From Verrucomicrobiota bacterium (GTDB taxonomy: Bacteria; Verrucomicrobiota; Verrucomicrobiia; Limisphaerales; JADLHS01), in assembly GCA_004297495.1 (NCBI GenBank), contig SCTL01000293.1:1-7833 (forward strand): a DNA stretch of 7,833 nucleotides, given 5' to 3'. The notes beneath the pieces are model-generated. The model worked only from the letters and a program-made list of their open reading frames with translations, was not told where the DNA came from and made no database searches. The position numbers and the translations under genes were made by a program. This document shows, in pieces, positions 1 to 4,896 of the stretch (position 1 is the first letter of the stretch; every line of letters starts with the position of its first letter).

Positions 1-2
1 CG

Positions 3-848
3 CAGAAATGGCTCGCGCTGCACCAGCAGTTTTCCCCTTCACGCAACGACGCCGATTGCGCGGCCACGTATGATCGCGCGTTCACCGAAGCCGTTTCCAG
101 AATCGAAACCGATCGCGTTCACGTGATTGGCCTCGGCTGCGGCGGCGGCCAGAAGGACACGCGACTCTTGAAATTATTGTCGGATCGCCGCGCGGAAATT
201 TCTTACACGCCCTGCGACGTGAGCACGGCAATGGTCTTGACGGCGCGGCAAGCGGCACTGGCGGTTTTGCCGGAACAAAAATGTTTTCCGCTCGTGTGCG
301 ATCTGACGACGACGGACGATTTGCCTGAGCTTCTCGTCACCCGTCACCCATCACCCGTCACGCGCCTGATCACTTTCTTCGGCATGATTCCCAACTTCGA
401 GCCGGACGATATTCTGCCAAAGCTTTCCTCACTGATTCGCGAACAGGACTGGCTGCTATTCAGCGCGAACCTCGCACCGGGCGACGATTACGCCGCCGGC
501 GCGAAACGCATCCTGCCGCAATACGACAACGTACCCACGCGCGACTGGTTGCTGAGCTTCCTGTTTGATCTGGGCATCGAACGCGAAGACGGTGAACTGC
601 GTTTTAGCGTTGAGGAAACTTCGGGCCTGAACCGCATCGCAGCGCGATTTCATTTCACACAGGCCCGACGGATTGAAATTGAGAGCGAGGCGTTCGCGTT
701 CCAGCCTGGCGAGTCCATCCAGCTATTCTTTTCCTACCGCTACACGCCGGAACGGGTTCGCGACGCGCTGTTGGCGCACCGCTTGGAAGTACGCAGGCAA
801 TGGATCACAGCGTCCGGGGAAGAAGGCGTCTTTCTCTGCACGCGGTAA
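3..848 (+). CDS. EgtD-like SAM-dependent methyltransferase (histidine N-alpha-methyltransferase family), 5' partial
   Basis: The frame is open from the left edge, so the true start lies upstream; the GTG at 123 falls inside the SAM-binding core and is not a credible start. The visible 281 residues fit the histidine-specific methyltransferase fold (Methyltransf_33 type). They contain a glycine-rich motif I, GLGCGGGQKDT (about 129-161), an acidic strand TPCDVS, then FFGMIPNFEP (about 375-404), matching the family's LGSxxGNFxP, and a C-terminal GESIQLFFSYRYTPE block. Family members such as EgtD trimethylate histidine for ergothioneine synthesis in the cytoplasm. The family's ExSxK substrate signature reads FFSYR here (726-740), so Glu is replaced by Phe and Lys by Arg. 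Histidine may therefore not be the substrate. A 7-bp tandem repeat is translated within the gene as LVTRHPSPVTR. The gene ends at TAA 846-848, directly abutting a palindrome, and converges with the DHPS-like gene. Family confident; substrate unknown. Confidence 0.8.
   Translation, partial: QKWLALHQQFSPSRNDADCAATYDRAFTEAVSRIETDRVHVIGLGCGGGQKDTRLLKLLSDRRAEISYTPCDVSTAMVLTARQAALAVLPEQKCFPLVCDLTTTDDLPELLVTRHPSPVTRLITFFGMIPNFEPDDILPKLSSLIREQDWLLFSANLAPGDDYAAGAKRILPQYDNVPTRDWLLSFLFDLGIEREDGELRFSVEETSGLNRIAARFHFTQARRIEIESEAFAFQPGESIQLFFSYRYTPERVRDALLAHRLEVRRQWITASGEEGVFLCTR
335..362. repeat. Heptanucleotide tandem repeat, 4 copies, inside the methyltransferase gene
   Basis: Four consecutive 7-bp units are read directly: CGTCACC, CGTCACC, CATCACC, CGTCACG. 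Units 3 and 4 each differ from the first by one base. The array is translated in frame, giving a proline/threonine/arginine-rich stretch just before the conserved FFGMIPNF strand. Because 7 is not a multiple of 3, a one-unit change in copy number would shift the frame. Three other loci in this window have the same architecture with different unit sequences. Confidence 0.85.
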
Positions 849-921
849 CGTGGCGGCGTCTCGGCAGAGCGCAGCAATCTTCACAGAGAAATCAGCGGCG
901 CTCTGCCGAGACGCCGCTACG
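849..921. repeat. Long near-perfect inverted repeat between convergent genes (interspersed palindrome or bidirectional terminator)
   Basis: The left arm 849-872 and right arm 898-921 are reverse complements over 24 bases with one mismatch (G at 852 against A at 918). They enclose a 25-nt spacer, 873-897. The left arm begins on the base after the methyltransferase stop codon; the right arm ends 6 bases before the stop of the opposing DHPS-like gene, so the element fills nearly the whole 79-bp gap. An RNA from either strand would form a very stable GC-rich stem, so it could terminate both convergent transcripts. Neither side has a classical U-tract. Its length and self-contained form also fit a REP/MITE-like dispersed palindrome. 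Structure is certain; role is inferred. Confidence 0.85.
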
Positions 922-927
922 ACCGCA

Positions 928-1815
928 TCAATACACGCGCAACGTATCCAGCACCGCCTTGATGCGCGGGACTTCGTGCGTGCGGAATAAATCCGTTTTG
1001 CCGAGCGACGCGAGCACGGCGAAGAACGGTTCGGCGCAGCGGACTTCCTCGCCGAAATACTCGAACGCGTGCGGCAGCGCGTGACAGATGGGAAAGCCCA
1101 GCGTGCGCAGCCGGAAGGTGTTCAGGAAAATTTTCATCTGGTGACGCACACGCACCGCGCTGTCTTGCAGGTTGCGATAGTAAAAGCCCAGCCCGGGGTC
1201 TATGAAAATTTTTTCCACCCCGTTGCGCTGCGCCGATTCAATCTGCCGCGCGAAGTAATCGTGCATCATCGGAATCGGATCGGTGCTCAGATCAAAGTCA
1301 GCCACTTCGCGAACATTCTTTCCCTGCACGTAACAGATGATCACGGCTGCATCGTGATCGGCGACCATGCGGAACAATTCATCGCTGCTTTCCGTGCCGG
1401 TGAGATTCAGAACGTTCGCCCCGGCTTCCAGACACGCGCGCGTCACGGTGGGTTGATACGTCTCAACCGACACGAGTACATTCAACGCGCGCAGTTCCTT
1501 GATGACGGGAATCAGTTTGCTGTTTTGCCCCGCATCGTCCACGCGCGCGGCGTGGGCCAGCGTGGATTCCGCCCCCACGTCCACAACGTCCGCGCCCTGC
1601 GCCGACAAAGTTTTCCCGCGTTGCACGGCGGCTTTCGTCGTGAGGCAGACGCTTTCGCGATACCAGGAATCGGCGGAGAGATTGACGACGCCCATGATCG
1701 CGGGCCGCGAGTTGAACGCGAAGGGTTTGCCGCCGATGGCAAACTCCTTCACTCGCGCTGTCGCGGCGGCGCGATTTTGCTCCAGCAGGTCGGAAAGTTG
1801 TTCGAGGTTCAACAC
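928..1815 (-). CDS. Divergent dihydropteroate synthase-like (pterin-binding TIM barrel) protein
   Basis: This 295-residue protein follows the DHPS motif order: IMGVVNLSADS (40-50), GADVVDVGAEST (74-85), LVSVETY (114-120), AGANVLNLTG (131-140), FIDPGLGF (204-211) and FRTHEV (277-282). True DHPS joins p-aminobenzoate to the dihydropterin pyrophosphate in folate synthesis. Several expected side chains are present: Asn45, Asn137, Asp206, Arg278 and His280. Others are changed: the ESTRPG arginine is Leu86, the DT/SxDTY aspartate is Glu118, and the SRKS loop with its pterin-binding lysine is replaced by CHALPHAF (244-251). It is therefore probably a paralogue with a different or altered reaction, so no folP symbol is given. 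The start is a GTG without a clear Shine-Dalgarno; no ATG is available upstream before the tRNA. The gene lies 45 bp downstream of tRNA-Arg, with a 7-bp repeat array between them, and converges on the methyltransferase. Fold confident, activity not. Confidence 0.82.
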   Translation of the reverse strand: MLNLEQLSDLLEQNRAAATARVKEFAIGGKPFAFNSRPAIMGVVNLSADSWYRESVCLTTKAAVQRGKTLSAQGADVVDVGAESTLAHAARVDDAGQNSKLIPVIKELRALNVLVSVETYQPTVTRACLEAGANVLNLTGTESSDELFRMVADHDAAVIICYVQGKNVREVADFDLSTDPIPMMHDYFARQIESAQRNGVEKIFIDPGLGFYYRNLQDSAVRVRHQMKIFLNTFRLRTLGFPICHALPHAFEYFGEEVRCAEPFFAVLASLGKTDLFRTHEVPRIKAVLDTLRVY

Positions 1816-1826
1816 GCGGGCGGGAG

Positions 1827-1854
1827 CGTAAATCGTAAATCGTAAATCGTAAAT
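1827..1854. repeat. Heptanucleotide tandem repeat, 4 perfect copies, upstream of the DHPS-like gene
   Basis: Four identical CGTAAAT units (ATTTACG on the minus strand) occupy 28 of the 45 bases between the tRNA-Arg CCA end and the GTG start of the DHPS-like gene. The array is AT-rich in a GC-rich setting and lies 11 to 39 bases upstream of that start. It must therefore be either leader RNA or promoter DNA for the gene. It matches the 7-bp, four-copy format of the three intragenic arrays in this window but has its own unit sequence. Confidence 0.92.
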
Positions 1855-1860
1855 GGAAAG

Positions 1861-1937
1861 TGGCGCGCCCGGCGTGAGTCGAACACGCGACCATCTGCTT
1901 AGAAGGCAGATGCTCTATCCATCTGAGCTACGGGCGC
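1861..1937 (-). tRNA. tRNA-Arg (anticodon UCU), CCA encoded
   Basis: On the minus strand the cloverleaf folds completely. The acceptor stem pairs GCGCCCG with CGGGCGC. The D-arm is GCTC/GAGC, the anticodon stem TCTGC/GCAGA closes loop CTTCTAA, and the T-arm GCGTG/CACGC closes loop TTCGACT. The anticodon TCT lies at 1901-1903 on the plus strand and decodes AGA/AGG arginine codons, which should be rare in such a GC-rich genome. The 3' CCA is encoded at 1861-1863, with G as discriminator base. The gene sits between the LytTR regulator and the DHPS-like gene, all on the same strand. Confidence 0.96.
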
Positions 1938-1947
1938 AGCCGGATGG

Positions 1948-1976
1948 AAAGTAGCGAGCAGTCGAAAGCCCCGCAA
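1948..1976 (-). promoter_or_regulatory. Candidate sigma-70-type promoter for tRNA-Arg
   Basis: On the minus strand TTGCGG (1971-1976) and TACTTT (1948-1953) are separated by 17 bases, and the second box ends 10 bases before the mature tRNA. Each hexamer matches only three of six consensus positions, so the support is mainly spacing and position. Transcription from here could continue into the DHPS-like gene, because no hairpin terminator is visible between them. Confidence 0.3.
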
Positions 1977-1994
1977 GCGCCGTTCCGCCCGGGC

Positions 1995-2756
1995 TCAACC
2001 GACGCCCAGCAGTTCCAGCTTGTCGCGGTAACTGCGGGTGAGGTTGACGCGCGTGCCGTTGGTGAGGACCACCACGTATTCGCCGTGAAACATCGGATGC
2101 AGTTCCTTGATTTTCTCCACATTCACCAGCGCCGAGCGGCTGATGCGAATGAAACGGTCCGCCGGCATCCGCTGCTCCAGCGCGTTCATCGTCTCGCGCA
2201 GCATGTGCGATTCGCTGCCGACGTGCAGCTTCACGTAATTGTCCGCGGACTCGACCCAGTCAATGTCCGCCAGGCGCAGGAAAACCACTTTGCCGCTGCT
2301 CTTCACGGCCAGCCGGTCGGTCTGGCGCGGAGAAGTTTTCAAGTCGCGCAACAGCGCGCCGAGGCGTTGATCCATGTTGCCGCCGCGGCGCTGCTGCAAA
2401 TGTTCGCGCGCGCGTTGGAGGGCGCGTTGGAGTCGCTCGGGCGAAATGGGTTTGACCACGTAATCGAGCGCATGAACGTCGAAGGCCTGCAAGGCGAACT
2501 CGTCATTGGCGGTCACGAACACGATCACGGGAAGTCTTTGTTGCGGCAATTCCGCCAGCACACTGAAGCCATCCATGTCCGGCAGACGCACATCGAGAAA
2601 TACCAAGTCAGGCGAGTGGGTCTTGATGGCTTCCAACGCTTCCTGTCCGGTGGTGGATAAGGCAACGACTTCGATGTCGTTTTCCGTGGTTAACATCCGT
2701 CGGATCGCCTCGCGGGCGATGAGTTGATCGTCCACGATCAGCGCGCGTATTTTCAT
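1995..2756 (-). CDS. LytTR-family response regulator (LytR/AlgR type)
   Basis: The 253-residue product has an N-terminal receiver domain (about 1-120) and a C-terminal LytTR DNA-binding domain (about 150-253). Receiver signature residues are in place: acidic pair Asp9-Asp10, phosphoacceptor Asp55 in FLDVRLPDMDG, Thr82 and Lys102-Pro103. The LytTR part shows the VESADNYVKLHV strand, RFIRISRSALVNVEKI and the closing LTRSYRDKL. Such proteins are phosphorylated by a sensor kinase and bind promoter repeats. The ATG at 2756 is chosen because it opens directly into the receiver strand MKIRALIVDD; in-frame ATGs at 2834 and 2849 would add up to 31 residues with no recognisable motif. No strong Shine-Dalgarno decides between them. 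The gene follows the NarL-type regulator on the same strand, 178 bp downstream; that gap holds only a short CGGAA/TTCCG hairpin (2897-2910). No kinase is encoded nearby. Confidence 0.93.
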   Translation of the reverse strand: MKIRALIVDDQLIAREAIRRMLTTENDIEVVALSTTGQEALEAIKTHSPDLVFLDVRLPDMDGFSVLAELPQQRLPVIVFVTANDEFALQAFDVHALDYVVKPISPERLQRALQRAREHLQQRRGGNMDQRLGALLRDLKTSPRQTDRLAVKSSGKVVFLRLADIDWVESADNYVKLHVGSESHMLRETMNALEQRMPADRFIRISRSALVNVEKIKELHPMFHGEYVVVLTNGTRVNLTRSYRDKLELLGVG

Positions 2757-2934
2757 CAGCGGGTTGAGCTCTGAGTATTCCGGTTGAACATCATTGGCCG
2801 TCGCCCATCCGAACTGGCGCGGGGACAAAATCATTGTGCTGCCAAGCATGTGGCATCTTCGCCTTCGGCGCGCAACCCCGGCAACGGGCGTGAATACGGA
2901 ATTTGTTCCGGCGAGCTACGGAAGCGGACCTGCG

Positions 2935-3603
2935 TCAGCCCATGTCCAGCGAAACCAGTCCGTTGGCAATCGCGAACTTGGTCAGGCCCGCCACGCTGCG
3001 AATCTCGAGTTTGCGCATGATGCGTTCGCGGTGCGTCTCGATGGTGCGCACGCCGATGCCGAGTACGCTGGCGATTTCCTTGTTGCTGCGTCCGCTGGAA
3101 ATCAACACGAGCACCTCGCGTTCGCGATCGCTCAGTCGCGTGACTGGATCGGATTCATCCATCTCACTCACGTATTGGTTGAGGGCAATTCGGGCCACCG
3201 GCGGACTGAAGAAAGCTTCGCCGCCGTTCACCGTCACGATGGCTCGCACCAAGTCCTCCGGCGGCGCGTCTTTGAGAATATAACCGCGCGCGCCGGCGCG
3301 AATCATCCGCAACACGGAATCCCGACTGCTGTTCACGGACAGAATCAACACTTTCACTTCGGGTGAAGTCTTGTGCAGTTTTTCCGTCACCGCCAACCCG
3401 TCCATCTCCGGCATGGAAATATCCATCAACACCACATCCGGCGCCAGTTCGGTGATTTTCTGGATGGCCTCATTCCCGTTCGAGGCTTCACCGACCACTT
3501 TGAGCATCGGCTGGGAATCCAGGCAGGACCACAACCCTTTTCGCACCACGGGATGATCATCCACAATCAATACCTTGATCTTGGCCTTCTTGGTCGCGCT
3601 CAT
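2935..3603 (-). CDS. NarL/FixJ-family response regulator with LuxR-type helix-turn-helix
   Basis: The 222-residue protein joins a receiver domain (about 8-125) to a LuxR/GerE helix-turn-helix domain (about 155-220). Visible receiver residues are Asp15-Asp16, phosphoacceptor Asp61 in LMDISMPEMDG, Ser89 and Lys111. The effector domain carries LSDREREVL, GRSNKEIASVLGIGVRTIETH and the IMRKLEI recognition region, all typical. It should act in the cytoplasm as a phosphorylation-dependent transcription factor. The ATG at 3603 gives MSATKKAKIKVLIVDD; a GTG at 3627 would add eight proline-rich residues and is less likely. The agmatine deiminase ends 95 bp upstream and the LytTR regulator lies downstream, both on the same strand. 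No partner histidine kinase is present, so the input signal cannot be inferred. Confidence 0.94.
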   Translation of the reverse strand: MSATKKAKIKVLIVDDHPVVRKGLWSCLDSQPMLKVVGEASNGNEAIQKITELAPDVVLMDISMPEMDGLAVTEKLHKTSPEVKVLILSVNSSRDSVLRMIRAGARGYILKDAPPEDLVRAIVTVNGGEAFFSPPVARIALNQYVSEMDESDPVTRLSDREREVLVLISSGRSNKEIASVLGIGVRTIETHRERIMRKLEIRSVAGLTKFAIANGLVSLDMG

Positions 3604-3652
3604 CGGGGTGGGTGGCTTGGTTCTCACGTAATGCTTGTTCTAGTTCGCACTT

Positions 3653-3681
3653 GTAATAACACTCCCGCCACATCCATGCAA
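3653..3681 (-). promoter_or_regulatory. Candidate sigma-70-type promoter upstream of the NarL-type regulator
   Basis: On the minus strand TTGCAT (3676-3681) and TATTAC (3653-3658) are spaced by 17 bases. They lie in the 95-bp gap between the agmatine deiminase stop and the regulator start, leaving a leader of roughly 40 bases. The boxes match three and four of six consensus positions. This would make the regulator independently transcribed rather than part of an operon with the deiminase. Confidence 0.3.
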
Positions 3682-3698
3682 GCGGCGGCTCCAGTTCC

Positions 3699-4835
3699 TC
3701 ACGCCGGCTCCTGCTGAGTCAAACAATGCAACGAACCGAATCCCAGCACCAGGTCCACCGCGTGAATGCCCACCACCGGCCGATCGCGGAACAACTCGCC
3801 AAGAATTCCGAGCGCGACGCAATCGTTCGGATCGTTGAACGTCGGCACGATGACGCAGGCGTTGCTGATGTAGAAATTCGCGTAGCTCGCGGGCAGTCGC
3901 CAGTCCTTGTAATAAAGCGGCGCGGGCATGGGCAATGCGACGACCTCCGGCTTTGAACCATCCTCCAACCGCAAGTCCTGCACGCGCTCCCAGTTCTCCG
4001 CGAGTGGTTTGTAATTCATGTCGCGCTTGTTCGTCTCCTTGATGAGCACGAGCGTCTTGTGATTCGCGAACCGGCAGATGTCATCAATGTGCCCGTGCGT
4101 ATCATCGCCCACCGGCCCGGCCACGAGCCAGAGCACGTTCGTAACGCCGAGATATTTTTTGAACATCTCGTCGTATTGCGCCTTGGTCATGCCCGGATTG
4201 CGCACCTGCACGGTCGGATGCTGATAACATTCCTCCGTGGTCAGCAACGTGCCGCGTCCGTTCACCTCGATGCCGCCGCCTTCGATGATGAAGTTTCGAG
4301 TTTCGAGTTTCGAGTTTCGAGTTTTGGCCTGCCATTGCGCGTCGAACAGCGGACGCTTCAAAAGTTTCGCCGCCGTCTCGGGAACTTTGGTATCGAGCTG
4401 CCAGTTTTTGTATTTAGCCCAAGCATTGAAATGAAAGTGAACGATGGCCGCGCGCGACTTCGGAGTTGAACGTTGAATGTTGAATGTTGAATGTTTCCGC
4501 ACCACATGAATCGGCCCGCTATCCCGCGTCCAGCCGCGATTCGTCGGATGCACCACAAACTGCACGCGCTTCATGTCGCAGTTCGCGCGCTTGAGATAAC
4601 TCCCCGCGAACTTCGCCTCCGCCTTGCTGTTCACGAGAATGCGGACCATTTCGCCCTGCGTGATCTTCCGCACCATCTCGCCATAAACCCAGCGGATCGT
4701 GTCAATCTTGTCCGGCCAGTCGGATTCGTTGTGCGGCCAGCCCAGCCAGGTCGCGGCGTGCTTTTCCCATTCCGCCGGCATCGCGTAGCCGAGTTCCGCG
4801 GGTGACTGATCCGTGATGAGTTTTGTCGGTGCCAT
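3699..4835 (-). CDS. aguA: Agmatine deiminase / peptidylarginine deiminase family (PAD_porph)
   Basis: The 378-residue protein has the agmatine deiminase motif set: MPAEWEKHAATWLGWPHN (19-36), RGWTRDSGP (100-108), HFNAWAKYKNW (135-145), IIEGGGIEVNGRGTLL (183-198), DDTHGHIDD (244-252) and C-terminal SLHCLTQQEP (368-377). Cys371 should be the thiol nucleophile, with His249 and Asp251 as catalytic partners. The enzyme hydrolyses agmatine to N-carbamoylputrescine and ammonia, a cytosolic step in polyamine synthesis or agmatine catabolism. Two low-complexity inserts, residues 114-124 and 171-181, are encoded by 7-bp tandem repeats; both fall between conserved blocks, so activity is probably retained. 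The start at 4835 fits the family N-terminus, though no clear Shine-Dalgarno is seen. No aguB (carbamoylputrescine amidase), its usual partner, is adjacent. A related peptidyl-arginine deiminase role is less likely because no signal peptide is present. Confidence 0.93.
   Translation of the reverse strand: MAPTKLITDQSPAELGYAMPAEWEKHAATWLGWPHNESDWPDKIDTIRWVYGEMVRKITQGEMVRILVNSKAEAKFAGSYLKRANCDMKRVQFVVHPTNRGWTRDSGPIHVVRKHSTFNIQRSTPKSRAAIVHFHFNAWAKYKNWQLDTKVPETAAKLLKRPLFDAQWQAKTRNSKLETRNFIIEGGGIEVNGRGTLLTTEECYQHPTVQVRNPGMTKAQYDEMFKKYLGVTNVLWLVAGPVGDDTHGHIDDICRFANHKTLVLIKETNKRDMNYKPLAENWERVQDLRLEDGSKPEVVALPMPAPLYYKDWRLPASYANFYISNACVIVPTFNDPNDCVALGILGELFRDRPVVGIHAVDLVLGFGSLHCLTQQEPA
4293..4324. repeat. 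Heptanucleotide tandem repeat, 4 copies plus partial, inside agmatine deiminase
   Basis: Four identical GTTTCGA units (4293-4320) are followed by a partial GTTT. On the coding (minus) strand they are translated as residues 171-181, KTRNSKLETRN, just before the conserved IIEGGG strand. The peptide has the seven-residue periodicity expected when a 7-bp unit is read through all three frames. Confidence 0.93.
4465..4495. repeat. Heptanucleotide tandem repeat, 4 copies plus partial, inside agmatine deiminase
   Basis: One GTTGAAC unit is followed by three GTTGAAT units and a partial GTT. On the coding strand this gives residues 114-124, KHSTFNIQRST, in the loop between the RDSGP motif and the HFNAW strand. 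It is the second array in the same gene, about 140 bp from the first, and has a different unit sequence. Confidence 0.92.
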
Positions 4836-4860
4836 ATTCGGGCGGGCAAGATAAACGCTT

Positions 4861-4894
4861 CGGCCCGATTGTCCACCCGAGTTGCGGCGGGCCG
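4861..4894 (-). terminator. GC-rich hairpin downstream of the efflux transporter gene
   Basis: CGGCCCG (4861-4867) and CGGGCCG (4888-4894) are perfect reverse complements separated by 20 bases, within the 61-bp gap between the emrB-like stop and the agmatine deiminase start. On the minus strand the stem begins 2 bases after the emrB-like stop codon, a good place for a terminator. No run of T follows, so intrinsic termination would be weak; a role in Rho-dependent termination or mRNA protection is equally possible. Confidence 0.3.
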
Positions 4895-4896
4895 AC

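Noticed and set aside
335..362. Repeat arrays considered as CRISPR
   Set aside because: The units are 7 bp, directly abutting with no spacers, and no cas genes are present; these are microsatellite-like tandem repeats.
1069..1845. A long plus-strand open frame (258 codons) opposite the DHPS-like gene
   Set aside because: It is antisense to a gene with clear DHPS-fold motifs; its histidine- and arginine-rich composition is typical of the complement of GC-rich coding sequence and shows no recognisable domain.
1861..1937. tRNA-Arg as an integration site for a genomic island
   Set aside because: No integrase gene and no second copy of the tRNA 3' end appear in the window; flanking genes look like ordinary chromosomal genes.
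1944..2660. A 238-codon plus-strand open frame opposite the LytTR regulator
   Set aside because: The minus strand carries complete receiver and LytTR domains with all catalytic residues; the antisense frame has no support.
2757..2934. Possible extra small gene or riboswitch in the gap between the two response regulators
   Set aside because: Only an N-terminal extension frame of the LytTR gene and a 5-bp-stem hairpin are visible; no conserved RNA fold or separate coding frame with a ribosome binding site could be supported.
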